Below, in pieces: positions 8,342 to 16,878 of a stretch of 64,000 nucleotides of DNA. Position 1 is the stretch's first letter. Each line of letters starts with the position of its first letter. Position numbers and translations under genes: made by a program. The notes below the pieces were generated by a model that saw only the letters and a program-made list of their open reading frames with translations, searched no databases and had not been told where the DNA came from. This DNA is from Aggregatibacter actinomycetemcomitans (GTDB taxonomy: Bacteria; Pseudomonadota; Gammaproteobacteria; Enterobacterales; Pasteurellaceae): assembly GCA_017160915.1 (NCBI GenBank), contig JACAWG010000082.1, positions 1-64,000 of the forward strand. The letters run 5' to 3'.

Positions 8342-9331
8342 TTATTTTGCTAACGCGTCAATGCGTTTAATCAACCCGTCCCCGTTTTTATCAATGAAGG
8401 CTTTGCGGGTTTGGCTTTCCACCGCTTCCTTAAACGGTTTGGTGTCCAGCTGCTCGACAAATTCCACACCTTCTTTTTTCATTTTTTCAACGATGCCTTG
8501 TTCATTGTCAAAATTCAGTTGGCGTTGATATTTGCCGGCTTCCTGTGCCGATTCGACGATCGCCTGTTGCAGTTGCGGAGAAAGCGAATCAAATTTGGCT
8601 TTATTCATCACCACGATGAGCGGCGTATAGCCATGATTGGTGAAACTGAAATATTTTTGCACTTCATACAGCTTGGAAGACCATACGATCCCGATAGGGT
8701 GTTCCTGGGCATCGACAGCTTTGGTTTCTAACGCGGTATAAAGTTCCGCCAACGGCATCGGCACAGGGTTTGCACCCAAAATCGTAAATGCCTGAATATA
8801 CATCGGGTTTTGATTGGTGCGTACTTTTAAGCCTTTAATATCCGACGGTTTGGTGACCGGGTGCTTGGAATTGGTAAAGGCGCGGAAGCCCACTTCCCAG
8901 AATGCCAAGCCTTTCATGCCTTGTGCATCCAGTTTTTGCAACAGTTCCTGACCGATTTCACCGTCCAGCACCGCATAGGCGTGTTCTCGATTTTGGAAAA
9001 TGAAAGGAATATCAATCACATTCAGTTCAGGTACTAAGCCGGTAAAATTGGACGAACTCGACATCTCCATATCCACCGTGCCGCCCCGTACTGCGCCGAT
9101 CATGGTTTGCGGGTTGCCCAGTGTACTGTCGGGAAATAACGACAGTTTAATCTCCCCGCCGGTTTTTTCTTTCAGCAATTCATTGAATTTTTTGGCGGCG
9201 ATATGCTGGGTATCGGTGCGCGGCGCTTCATAACCGAAACGGAGGGTGGTTTCCGCACTGACATTGCCTGCCAATACGGCGAGACAGATACCGAATGCGG
9301 CGGCGAGCGGTTTAACATTGAGCGGTTTCAT
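8342..9331 (-). CDS. TRAP transporter solute-binding protein, second YiaO-type copy
   Basis: A 329-residue periplasmic DctP-family binding protein with a signal peptide (MKPLNVKPLAAAFGICLAVLAGNVSA, cleavage before Glu). The mature protein contains TLRFGYEAPRTDTQH, the TRAP signature arginine region KGLKVRTNQNPMYI and EHPIGIVWSSKLYEV. It is clearly a paralogue of the gene immediately upstream, with about two thirds to three quarters identical residues by eye. The start is placed at the second ATG (9331), which is 8 nt from AGGGAG; an ATG six bases upstream sits only 2 nt from it. An uptake signal lies between the two copies. It probably delivers the same or a related sugar acid to the YiaMN permease. 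Confidence 0.87.
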   Translation of the reverse strand: MKPLNVKPLAAAFGICLAVLAGNVSAETTLRFGYEAPRTDTQHIAAKKFNELLKEKTGGEIKLSLFPDSTLGNPQTMIGAVRGGTVDMEMSSSSNFTGLVPELNVIDIPFIFQNREHAYAVLDGEIGQELLQKLDAQGMKGLAFWEVGFRAFTNSKHPVTKPSDIKGLKVRTNQNPMYIQAFTILGANPVPMPLAELYTALETKAVDAQEHPIGIVWSSKLYEVQKYFSFTNHGYTPLIVVMNKAKFDSLSPQLQQAIVESAQEAGKYQRQLNFDNEQGIVEKMKKEGVEFVEQLDTKPFKEAVESQTRKAFIDKNGDGLIKRIDALAK

Positions 9332-9419
9332 AGACATATCTCCCTGTTGGATAAAATAAGCGGTGTGCGAACGAAAAACGTTTTGAAAACACACCGCACT
9401 TTTAAGGTGAGAATCGCGG

Positions 9420-10409
9420 TTATTGCGCTAACGCGTCAATTTGTTTGACCAAATCATCGCCGTTTTTGTCGATAAAGGACTTACGCACTTTTTCTTCAAT
9501 AATGGCTTTAAACGGCGTAGGATCCACTTGTTCGGTCACTTCCACGCCTTCTTTGCGTAAGTTGGCAATAATTTCCTGCTCGTTTTTCACATTCAGTTCA
9601 CGTTGGTAAGCGCCGGCTTCTTTGGCGGAATCCAGTACGGCTTGTTGTAATTCCGGCGACAGCGAATCGAATTTCGCTTTATTCATCACCACGATGAGCG
9701 GGGTATAACCATGATTGGTTAAACTTAAATATTTTTGCACTTCGTAGAGTTTGGAAGACCAGAAAATGCCGATCGGGTGTTCTTGTGCGTCAACGGCGCG
9801 TGTTTCCAACGCGGTATAAAGTTCTGCCAACGGCATCGGCACCGGGTTGCCACCAAGTAAGGAGAAGGCTTCGATGTACATCGGATTTTGGTTGGTACGT
9901 ACTTTCAAGCCTTTAATATCTTCCGGTTTGGTGACGGTGTGTTTGGAGTTGGAGAAGGCACGGAAGCCCACATCCCAGAATGCCAAGCCTTTTAAGCCTT
10001 GCGCTTCCAATTCTTTCAATAAACTTTGACCGACTTCGCCGTCCAATACTTTGTAAACGTGCGCACGATCTTTAAAAATAAACGGAATATCAATCACATT
10101 GAGTTTTTGAACCAAGCCGGTGAAGTTAGGCGAACCGGACATTTCCAGATCGATCGTACCGCCGCGCACGCCGGCAATCATGGTTTGCGCATTACCTAAG
10201 GTGCTGTCCGGAAAGAGTTTTAATTTGATTTCGCCTTTGGTTTTTTCTGCCAGTAATTCATTAAATTTTTTCGCGGCAAGATGTTGGGTGTCGCTACGCG
10301 GCGCTTCATAGCCAAAACGTAATCCGATTTCGGCGGAAGCGACACCGCTGGTTAATACGGCGGCACCGGCGACTAACGCGGCTAAAAATTTAACATTGAA
10401 CAGTTTCAT
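9420..10409 (-). CDS. yiaO: TRAP transporter solute-binding protein YiaO
   Basis: A 329-residue periplasmic DctP-family protein that captures 2,3-diketo-L-gulonate (known E. coli role of YiaO) for the YiaMN membrane subunits. The signal peptide ends at ASA before EIGLRFGYEAPRSDTQH. The conserved ligand-binding arginine lies in KGLKVRTNQNPMYI, and the segment YTALETRAVDAQEHPIG is typical of the subfamily. AGGAGA precedes ATG 10409 with good spacing. It follows yiaN by 41 bp and is followed by its tandem paralogue. It is the nearer of the two copies to the permease genes, so I keep the yiaO name here. Confidence 0.88.
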   Translation of the reverse strand: MKLFNVKFLAALVAGAAVLTSGVASAEIGLRFGYEAPRSDTQHLAAKKFNELLAEKTKGEIKLKLFPDSTLGNAQTMIAGVRGGTIDLEMSGSPNFTGLVQKLNVIDIPFIFKDRAHVYKVLDGEVGQSLLKELEAQGLKGLAFWDVGFRAFSNSKHTVTKPEDIKGLKVRTNQNPMYIEAFSLLGGNPVPMPLAELYTALETRAVDAQEHPIGIFWSSKLYEVQKYLSLTNHGYTPLIVVMNKAKFDSLSPELQQAVLDSAKEAGAYQRELNVKNEQEIIANLRKEGVEVTEQVDPTPFKAIIEEKVRKSFIDKNGDDLVKQIDALAQ

Positions 10410-10450
10410 AAGATTCTCCTGATAGTTGAGATGAAATTCTTAATTAATTT

Positions 10451-11728
10451 TTACAGCATCCATTGAAGCGGAACTAAAATTAATGACGGGAAGAAGACGA
10501 ACAGGAACAACAGCACAATCATCATTCCCATGTACGGTAAAATCCCTTTTGCTGCCTGGTCGAACGGCAGTTTTGACACACCGGTAATTACGTTTAATAC
10601 GTTGCCCACAGGCGGCGTGATTAAGCCGATAGACGTATTAAGAATAAACAGCACGCCGAAATAAACCGGATCAATACCCGCTTCTTCCACCAGCGGCATA
10701 AGCACCGGCGTTAAGATAAGCACCGTCGGGGTTAAATCCATCACCATGCCGATAATAAACACCGCGATCATAATGACAACCAGCAACAGGGTCGGGTTAT
10801 CAATTAACGGCTCCAGGAGTTCCGTCATCATTTGCGGCAGTTCCGCTACGGTAATCAGCCAGCCGGTCACATTTGCCGCCGCCACTAAGAACATGACCAC
10901 TGCGGTGGTTTTTGCGGCGGAAAGCACCACTTTATATAAATCTTTAAATTTCAGTTCACGATACACAAACAGCGATACCACTAAGGCATAGAATGCGGCG
11001 ACTGCCCCCGCTTCGGTCGGGGTGAACATTCCTGAGCGGAAACCGCCGATAATGATGACCGGCAATAAGAGCGCCCAAATACTGTTTTTAAAGGAGATAC
11101 AAAGTTCTTGTTTCGTTGCTTTGGAGAAGGTCATTAAATCTAAGCGTTTTGCCTGCCACCACCACAGTAAACCGAGCATGATGCCCATCATAATGCCGGG
11201 GAAAATGCCGGCTAAAAATAATTTGGTGATGGAAACGCCGCTCGCCACACCGAACACGATAAACGGAATTGATGGCGGAATAATCGGTGCGATAATCCCG
11301 GCGGTACCAATTAAACCGGCGGATTTGTCTAACGGATAGCCGGTGGTTTTCATCATCGGTAACAACATCGCCGCTACCGCCGCAGTGTCGGCAACCGCAG
11401 AACCGGAAAGGCTCGCCATAATCATCGCGGCAAGAATCGCCACAAAGCCCAAACCACCGCGTTTATGTCCGACTAATTTCATCGGTAGGTCAATAATGCG
11501 TTTTGACAAACCGCCTTCATTCATGATTTCACCGGCAAGAATAAAGAACGGAATCGCCATCAGTGAAAAACTGTCGGCGCCGCTGACTAAATGCTGTGCC
11601 AGGATTTGTGAATCAAACAGATCGAGATGAAGCATTAATGCCACACCGCAGATCAGCAATGAGAAGGCGACGGGAATGCCCAGAATAATGGAGATCAGTA
11701 AAACCGAAAGAAAAACGATAACAGTCAT
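10451..11728 (-). CDS. yiaN: TRAP transporter large permease subunit (DctM type)
   Basis: A 425-residue integral membrane protein of the DctM family, with about eleven or twelve hydrophobic segments from MTVIVFLSVLLISIILGIPV to the C-terminus. It is the sodium-driven translocation subunit of the tripartite ATP-independent periplasmic transporter. Family motifs are visible, such as IPFFILAGEIMNEGG, GSAVADTAAVAAMLLPMM and GLITPPVGNVLNV. The start ATG overlaps the yiaM stop by four bases (ATGA), so the two membrane subunits are translationally coupled. Length matches the family (about 425). Confidence 0.93.
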   Translation of the reverse strand: MTVIVFLSVLLISIILGIPVAFSLLICGVALMLHLDLFDSQILAQHLVSGADSFSLMAIPFFILAGEIMNEGGLSKRIIDLPMKLVGHKRGGLGFVAILAAMIMASLSGSAVADTAAVAAMLLPMMKTTGYPLDKSAGLIGTAGIIAPIIPPSIPFIVFGVASGVSITKLFLAGIFPGIMMGIMLGLLWWWQAKRLDLMTFSKATKQELCISFKNSIWALLLPVIIIGGFRSGMFTPTEAGAVAAFYALVVSLFVYRELKFKDLYKVVLSAAKTTAVVMFLVAAANVTGWLITVAELPQMMTELLEPLIDNPTLLLVVIMIAVFIIGMVMDLTPTVLILTPVLMPLVEEAGIDPVYFGVLFILNTSIGLITPPVGNVLNVITGVSKLPFDQAAKGILPYMGMMIVLLFLFVFFPSLILVPLQWML

Positions 11729-12207
11729 GCTTTTTCTCCTTTAACTAACAAACCGATTCTGGAAACGAGGCGGGCAAGAATTAACACGGCGATGAACACG
11801 CCGGCAATAACGCTGGCAAGATAGGTAATGCCTTGCGGTAAGCCGGAAATCGGCGCGATATTAGTCAGGTTAAGCCGGAATTGAATCCAGCTGCCGTCAA
11901 TGATGAGATAACAGCAGAACAAGATGGCGATGTCGGTGAAAATACCTAAAATATTGCGTCCTGCGGCGGATAATTTATCGGTGAGCATGGTGACGCTCAC
12001 GTGTTGGTTTTCATTAAATGCCAGTACGGCGGCGAGAAACGTCAGCCACACAAACATATAACGGGAGACTTCCTCGGTGACGTTAATGCTGCTGTTAAAA
12101 CCGTAACGCAGCACCACGTTGAGAAAAACCAGAATGGACATGGCGGATAGAATCAGTACAACCGTCACTTCTATCACTTTACCAATGAACATCGCGAAAG
12201 ATTTCAT
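11725..12207 (-). CDS. yiaM: TRAP transporter small permease subunit (DctQ type)
   Basis: A 160-residue protein with four hydrophobic helices, of the DctQ family, that pairs with the large subunit YiaN. The segment VTEEVSRYMFVWLTFLAAVLAF is typical of the family. The start is set at ATG 12207, five bases after AGAGAGG. An ATG seven codons upstream (12228) would overlap the end of yiaL and lacks a ribosome site. Its end overlaps yiaN by four bases. It is the third gene of the operon. Confidence 0.88.
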   Translation of the reverse strand: MKSFAMFIGKVIEVTVVLILSAMSILVFLNVVLRYGFNSSINVTEEVSRYMFVWLTFLAAVLAFNENQHVSVTMLTDKLSAAGRNILGIFTDIAILFCCYLIIDGSWIQFRLNLTNIAPISGLPQGITYLASVIAGVFIAVLILARLVSRIGLLVKGEKA

Positions 12208-12217
12208 GATGACCTCT

Positions 12218-12679
12218 CTATAATTCACTTACGGCAATTTTGACAACAATTTTACGAATCTTTGCCACTTCATCCGGACGACAGGCGCCACGGTGGATAT
12301 CTTCCGGAAAAAAGACGGCAAAATTACCGGCGCGACACAAAATTTCTTGCTCATTTTCTACCGCTTGATAAAACAAAATATCCCGTTCGGCGTCATAATC
12401 CTGCGCAATGGCGTTATTGCCGAGATCCGGTGCGACCGCCATACGTTCGACACCCGAATGCCAGTATTGCACATCAATATATTTACGATGCGCTTCGGGC
12501 AAGTATTCGTCTTTTGTCTGGGTTTGCAAATCCAGCACCTGAACATAGGATTCGCCGCTTAACGGATAGCGTCCGGCGGCTAATCGGTTGAAATCCGTTT
12601 TTTTCAGATAATCCAAGGCGTTAAGAATCGCATTGGGATAACGGTTAGGAACCACATTGGAAAGATGACCGAAAAACAT
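12218..12679 (-). CDS. yiaL: YhcH/YjgK/YiaL family protein (DUF386 cupin-like)
   Basis: A 153-residue cytosolic protein of the YhcH/YjgK/YiaL family, a beta-sandwich related to cupins. The motifs EAHRKYIDVQYWHSG, MAVAPDL and FFPEDIHRGAC carry the conserved His, Glu and Asp residues thought to bind a metal. YhcH/NanQ relatives act on sialic acid anomers, and YiaL is assumed to help with sugar-acid isomerisation. That role is inferred. It lies between yiaK (82-bp gap holding an uptake signal) and yiaM, in the same order as in E. coli yiaKLMNO. Confidence 0.87.
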   Translation of the reverse strand: MFFGHLSNVVPNRYPNAILNALDYLKKTDFNRLAAGRYPLSGESYVQVLDLQTQTKDEYLPEAHRKYIDVQYWHSGVERMAVAPDLGNNAIAQDYDAERDILFYQAVENEQEILCRAGNFAVFFPEDIHRGACRPDEVAKIRKIVVKIAVSEL

Positions 12680-12760
12680 AGTAACCTCGTAAAAAACAAT
12701 TGAAAAAACGACCGCACTTTTTATGGTGAAGGCGGGTAAACACCCGCTTTTCGATTCGGA

Positions 12761-13759
12761 TTACAAGGATTTCAGTTTCGCCCATACGGTGTCATCCACC
12801 GGAATGCCGTTGGCTTTGTTGTCGGCTAAGATTTGCGTAAATTCATGCCCCGGTAAACGCACGGCGACGTTCGGATCAGCGCGTTCGGCGGTTCTGACAT
12901 AATCCATAATACGATTGAGTTTTTCGTCTTTGGTTTTGCCGTCGATTAAGCGATCCACTTCAATGGCGATAAACACTTGGGAGACGCAATATTCGTCATC
13001 TTTATCTTCCGTAACGGCAACGGTTGATTCGCCGTTGGAGAGCAGGGTGGCGATCATATCCAACACAATAGATAAACCGGAACCTTTCCAGAAGCCCATT
13101 GGCATTAAACGACGGTTTTTTTCCACGGTCGCCGGATCGCGGGTCGGATTGCCGTCGTCGTCAAATCCTGCGTCCACAAAGGTTTGACGACCTTGTAAAC
13201 GATGTACCTCCAACATACCGTAGGAATACATGGAGCAAGACATATCCACCATGGTAATCGGGCTGGTCGGTACGGCGATAATCAACGGATTGGTGCCGAT
13301 ACGGCACTCTTTTGCCCCCCAAGGCGGCATGACCGCCAGCGCATTGGTCCAGCAAATGCCGATATAACCTTTTTCCGCCGCTTGCCAGCCGTAAGAACCG
13401 CCGCGCATCCAGTGATTAGCATTGCGCAACGCCACGACGCCGATACCGTTTTGCGAAGCCAGCTCAATGGCGCGATCCATCATCTTTTTCGCGGTTAAAT
13501 TACCGATTGCCTGGTGCGCATCCCATTGCTCAATGGCGCCTAACGACAGCACTTTAGTCGGTTGGGCTTCCGGCACGATGTCGCCGTTTTCCAATTGCTG
13601 AATAAAACGCGGAAAACGATTTACACCGTGGGAATACGCCCCTGCTTGCGTGGTGTCGGCAAACACGGTGGCACATTCTTCCGCAATATCTTCGCGCACA
13701 TGGCGGGAAAGTAAGACGCGTTTAAATTCGGCTTTTAAATCGGCATAAGAAACTTTCAT
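12761..13759 (-). CDS. dlgD: 2,3-diketo-L-gulonate reductase
   Basis: A 332-residue member of the LDH2/MDH2 (DpkA-like) NAD(P)H oxidoreductase family, E. coli YiaK/DlgD. It reduces 2,3-diketo-L-gulonate to 3-keto-L-gulonate in the cytoplasm. Identity with the E. coli enzyme is high over the whole length, for example [40 protein letters not shown] (catalytic His region) and [16 protein letters not shown]. The start is the ATG at 13759, seven bases after GAGG; a start four codons upstream was rejected because it destroys that spacing and the match to E. coli. It is the first gene of the operon, divergent from the yiaJ regulator. Confidence 0.93.
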   Translation of the reverse strand: MKVSYADLKAEFKRVLLSRHVREDIAEECATVFADTTQAGAYSHGVNRFPRFIQQLENGDIVPEAQPTKVLSLGAIEQWDAHQAIGNLTAKKMMDRAIELASQNGIGVVALRNANHWMRGGSYGWQAAEKGYIGICWTNALAVMPPWGAKECRIGTNPLIIAVPTSPITMVDMSCSMYSYGMLEVHRLQGRQTFVDAGFDDDGNPTRDPATVEKNRRLMPMGFWKGSGLSIVLDMIATLLSNGESTVAVTEDKDDEYCVSQVFIAIEVDRLIDGKTKDEKLNRIMDYVRTAERADPNVAVRLPGHEFTQILADNKANGIPVDDTVWAKLKSL

Positions 13760-13917
13760 GGGATACCTCAAACATTCATTTCAAATAGTAAAATTGCATT
13801 TCACAAATTACGCTTGTCTAGAATTGAAGTCAATTTGAGAGGAAAAATAAAATAGTTTATAAATCATGTTGTTATATTTTTTCTTCTGATTTTGTGACAG
13901 AGGTCTAATTTTTGTGG

Positions 13918-13936
13918 CACAATATTCCATATTGTG
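13918..13936. promoter_or_regulatory. Inverted repeat, possible YiaJ operator
   Basis: CACAATAT-TCC-ATATTGTG is a perfect 8+8 bp inverted repeat with a 3-bp spacer. It lies in the 207-bp divergent region, 30 bp before the yiaJ start. IclR-family repressors usually bind such palindromes near their own promoters, so it is a candidate operator for autoregulation and for control of the dlgD operon. A partial CRP-like half site (TGTGA at 13893-13897) lies nearby. Confidence 0.45.
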
Positions 13937-13966
13937 AAACGTAATTTTACTATTGGAAGGCTATCT

Positions 13967-14779
13967 ATGGATAAAGAGAAAAACGCGGGAAATCAGAGTC
14001 TTATCAGAGGGTTGCGGTTATTGGATATATTAAGCGACTTTCCGAATGGTTGCCCGCTTGCCAAGTTGGCGGAGATTTCCGGCTTGAATAAAAGTACGGT
14101 GCATCGTTTGTTGCAAGGGCTGCAAAGTGAAGGCTATGTTAAACCCGCGAATTTGCAGGGAAGTTATCGGCTTACCATCAAATGCCTGAGTCTGGGGCAG
14201 AAGATCCTGACATCGCTGAATATTATTCATATCGCTTCGCCTTATTTGGAGCAGTTGAATTTAACCCTTGGCGAAACCGTGAATTTTTCTAAGCGGGAAG
14301 ATGATCACGCCATCATGATTTATAAACTGGAACCCACTCACGGCATGCTGAAAACCCGTGCCTATATCGGGCAATACCTGCAACTGTATTGTTCCGCCAT
14401 GGGGAAGATTTTCCTCGCCTATGAGAAAAATAACGCTTATTTATCAAACTATTGGCAATCTAACCAAGAGATTATTCAACAGCTGACGCGCCATACCATT
14501 ACCCAGCTGGACGCCATGGAAAGCGAGCTGGAAGACGTGCGTCGGCAGCAATTTGCGATGGATAACGAGGAGAATGAAATGGGCGTCGTGTGCATTGCCT
14601 GCCCGATTTTCGATGCCTTTAATCATGTGGAATATGCCATTTCTGTTTCCATGTCCATTTATAAATTGCGCACGACCGGCATTGATTTTTTCTTGGACGA
14701 AATCAAAAAAACGGCGCAGCAAATTTCTTATGAATTAGGCTATACAAGAACAGAGGAAAAATCGTTGAAAAACACCTAA
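13967..14779 (+). CDS. yiaJ: IclR-family transcriptional regulator YiaJ
   Basis: A 270-residue IclR-type repressor. The N-terminal winged helix (LAKLAEISGLNKSTVHRLLQGLQSEGYV) is followed by the effector-binding domain with LYCSAMGKIFLA and an EENEMGVVCIACPIFD segment close to E. coli YiaJ/PlaR. That protein represses the yiaK operon and responds to plant-derived sugar acids. It is transcribed away from dlgD, sharing the 207-bp regulatory gap. Start ATG 13967 is six bases after GGAAGG. An upstream frame extension to 13934 would begin inside the palindrome and has no ribosome site. It ends at a terminator made of two inverted uptake signals. Confidence 0.9.
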   Translation: MDKEKNAGNQSLIRGLRLLDILSDFPNGCPLAKLAEISGLNKSTVHRLLQGLQSEGYVKPANLQGSYRLTIKCLSLGQKILTSLNIIHIASPYLEQLNLTLGETVNFSKREDDHAIMIYKLEPTHGMLKTRAYIGQYLQLYCSAMGKIFLAYEKNNAYLSNYWQSNQEIIQQLTRHTITQLDAMESELEDVRRQQFAMDNEENEMGVVCIACPIFDAFNHVEYAISVSMSIYKLRTTGIDFFLDEIKKTAQQISYELGYTRTEEKSLKNT

Positions 14780-14787
14780 AAAAACAA

Positions 14788-14820
14788 CCGCACTTTGATC
14801 TGCTCAACATAAAGTGCGGT
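14788..14820. terminator. Terminator formed by two inverted uptake signals
   Basis: ACCGCACTTT (14788-14797) and AAAGTGCGGT (14811-14820) form a 10-bp stem with a 13-nt loop between the convergent yiaJ and crp genes. Inverted uptake-signal pairs at gene ends are a known Pasteurellaceae arrangement. Neither side has a long T tract, so strength is uncertain. Confidence 0.6.
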
Positions 14821-14837
14821 CGCTTTTGAACGTGTTT

Positions 14838-15482
14838 TTAGCGGGTACCGTAAACCACGATGGTTTTGCCGTGCGCCGAGATGAGATGCTGATCTTCCAG
14901 CATTTTCAAAATGCGCCCGACGGTTTCCCGCGAGCAGCCCACCATTTGCCCGATTTCCTGGCGGGTGATTTTGATTTGCATACCGTCCGGGTGGGTCATG
15001 GCTTCCGGCATTTTTGCCAAATTAAGCAAGGTTTGCGCGATACGGCCGGTAACATCCAAAAAGGCTAAATTACTCACCTGACGCGAGGTGTTTTGTAAAC
15101 GGCGCGCCAATTGGGCGGTGAGATACATCAGAATTTCCGGGTTGACTTGAATCAGCTGGCGAAATTTACGATAAGAAATTTCCGCCACTTCACAGGAGGA
15201 TTTTGCTTTAATCCACGCGGAACGGCGCTGTCCTTCTTCAAATAAGCCCGCTTCGCCGAAAAAATCCCCTTGGCTTAAATAGGTGAGGATCATTTCTTTG
15301 CCGTCTTCGTCTTTGACCAAAACGGACACGGAACCTTGAATTAAATAATAAAGGGTTTCGGCTTTTTCGCCGGCGTTGATTAATGTACTTTTAGACGGAT
15401 ATTTATGGATGTGGCAGTGGGATAAAAACCACTCAAGTGTCGGATCCATTGATTGCGTAGCTTGTGCGTTTTGTTCCTGCAC
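14838..15482 (-). CDS. crp: cAMP receptor protein (CRP)
   Basis: A 214-residue global regulator nearly collinear with E. coli CRP. The cyclic-nucleotide domain (about 10-130) carries [15 protein letters not shown], where the Glu, Arg and Ser contact cAMP. The hinge and C-terminal helix-turn-helix read [23 protein letters not shown], so recognition of TGTGA-N6-TCACA sites is expected. In Pasteurellaceae CRP also works with Sxy to switch on competence genes, which ties in with the uptake signals here. Only the first ten residues differ in length from E. coli. A TGTGA half site lies just upstream of the start near 15502. Downstream it meets yiaJ. Confidence 0.97.
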   Translation of the reverse strand: MQEQNAQATQSMDPTLEWFLSHCHIHKYPSKSTLINAGEKAETLYYLIQGSVSVLVKDEDGKEMILTYLSQGDFFGEAGLFEEGQRRSAWIKAKSSCEVAEISYRKFRQLIQVNPEILMYLTAQLARRLQNTSRQVSNLAFLDVTGRIAQTLLNLAKMPEAMTHPDGMQIKITRQEIGQMVGCSRETVGRILKMLEDQHLISAHGKTIVVYGTR

Positions 15483-15519
15483 GTTAAACCTCCATCTAAA
15501 TTGTGAAAAACTAAGCAGT

Positions 15520-15738
15520 TTATCTAAAAAATTCCGTTTTATCTTTTATATCGATAGATTCATGTAATTCAGACCAAACGATCACCGCACTTCCCTGGCG
15601 GATTCTGTTCAGCAATGCTTTCTTTTTTTGTTCGAAAGTCTGTTCATGTGAACCATAATCGGTTCCTTCGCGCAAGATAACGCTTTCCACGATATTTACT
15701 AACGTTTCTTCGGCTAACTCTTGCCAAGGAATAATCAT
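15520..15738 (-). CDS. yheU: YheU family protein (UPF0270)
   Basis: A 72-residue protein matching E. coli YheU (72 residues): [19 protein letters not shown] at the start, LREGTDYG in the middle and [14 protein letters not shown] near the end. Function is unknown in any organism I recall. It lies between slmA (24 bp) and crp (37 bp) on the same strand and may be co-transcribed with them. In E. coli it is also near crp, so the position is conserved. An uptake signal falls inside the gene and encodes part of RQGSAV. Confidence 0.88.
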   Translation of the reverse strand: MIIPWQELAEETLVNIVESVILREGTDYGSHEQTFEQKKKALLNRIRQGSAVIVWSELHESIDIKDKTEFFR

Positions 15739-15761
15739 GACATATTACCTAAATAAATAAA

Positions 15762-16361
15762 TTATGCAAATAAGCTTTCAATTAGCTGCCATTGTTGGTT
15801 AAAACCCTGATTCGGCGTGTGGCGAAAGTTGGAACGCACATAACGCATAAACTGCCCTTCGCAGAGGGTCACCAAGTGGGCGGCGATAATGCGTTCATCC
15901 ACGTTAAAACCACGCCCTTCGCGCAGTTTTCGCATTTGCAGAATGTTCACAAATTGCAGTTCTAAGCGATCAAAAAAGGTGGCGACGCGGGCTTGTAATT
16001 TGGCGTCCTCGAACATCAACGCGTGACCGGTCAACACACGGGTTAAACCGGGATTTTTACGGGCGAAATCCAGGATCATCTGCATAATGTCTTTCACCCG
16101 TTGCATGGTGTTGGTTTCATGTTTAATGGACTGCGAAATGCGATTAAGCAAGGTGCTTTCGATGTTCTCAATAAGGGCTTCAAAAATCTTGGTTTTACTC
16201 GGGTAATAACGGTATAGCGCCGCTTCCGACACGCCCACTTCCGCCGCCAAACGGGCGGTGGTCATGCGTTCCATGCCGCGTTCGGAATGGAGCATATGGG
16301 TGAGCACCGTTAGCACTTGTTGGCGGCGTTCTTTGATACTACGTTTATTTGCCTGTTCCAT
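15762..16361 (-). CDS. slmA: Nucleoid occlusion factor SlmA
   Basis: A 199-residue TetR-fold DNA-binding protein. It binds SBS sites over most of the chromosome and blocks FtsZ assembly over unsegregated DNA. The N-terminal helix-turn-helix is [20 protein letters not shown], followed by [14 protein letters not shown], which matches E. coli SlmA closely. Length is the family's usual 198. The start overlaps the dut stop by one base, as in the conserved coaBC-dut-slmA cluster. It is not a local repressor despite the TetR fold. Confidence 0.95.
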   Translation of the reverse strand: MEQANKRSIKERRQQVLTVLTHMLHSERGMERMTTARLAAEVGVSEAALYRYYPSKTKIFEALIENIESTLLNRISQSIKHETNTMQRVKDIMQMILDFARKNPGLTRVLTGHALMFEDAKLQARVATFFDRLELQFVNILQMRKLREGRGFNVDERIIAAHLVTLCEGQFMRYVRSNFRHTPNQGFNQQWQLIESLFA

Positions 16362-16816
16362 CAGTGTTTACCCGAATGCCCAAAACCGCCTTCGCCGCGT
16401 TCCGTGGCATTAAATTCGCTGACGATATTAAATTCCGCCTGCACCACCGGTACGAAAACCAACTGGGCAATGCGATCGCCTACTTCAATTTTGAACGGTT
16501 CGGTGCCGCGATTCCATACGGAAACCATTAACGGGCCTTGATAATCGGAGTCGATTAACCCCACCAAATTGCCCAACACAATGCCATGTTTATGCCCTAA
16601 ACCGGAACGCGGCAAAATCACCGCCGCCAAATTCGGATCGGCAATATAAATGGATAATCCCGTCGGGATAAGTTTGGTTTCGCCCGGTTGAATCGCAATT
16701 GATTCGTCAATTAAGGCACGTAAATCCAAACCGGCGGAACCTTCCGTGGCATAAGCCGGCAACGGAAATTCCGTACCGATACGTTGATCTAAAATTTTTA
16801 CGTCAATTTTTTTCAT
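16361..16816 (-). CDS. dut: Deoxyuridine 5'-triphosphate nucleotidohydrolase (dUTPase)
   Basis: A 151-residue trimeric enzyme that hydrolyses dUTP to dUMP and pyrophosphate. This keeps uracil out of DNA and feeds thymidylate synthesis. All five dUTPase motifs are visible: [29 protein letters not shown] with the catalytic Asp, GDRIAQLVF and the glycine-rich [11 protein letters not shown] at the C-terminus. Length equals E. coli Dut. It overlaps slmA by one base. In other gammaproteobacteria it follows coaBC directly, but here an unrelated gene (16879-17922) and an uptake signal separate them. Confidence 0.96.
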   Translation of the reverse strand: MKKIDVKILDQRIGTEFPLPAYATEGSAGLDLRALIDESIAIQPGETKLIPTGLSIYIADPNLAAVILPRSGLGHKHGIVLGNLVGLIDSDYQGPLMVSVWNRGTEPFKIEVGDRIAQLVFVPVVQAEFNIVSEFNATERGEGGFGHSGKH

Positions 16817-16878
16817 TGCTTTTCCTAATTATTCAATTTTTTATGTTCAAAGTGCGGTCGATTTCTCAAACGTTTTTT

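Noticed and set aside
14838-15482. FNR as identity of the cyclic-nucleotide-type regulator
   Set aside because: The N-terminal iron-sulfur cysteines of FNR are absent, and the sequence is collinear with CRP, including the cAMP-contacting Arg-Ser.
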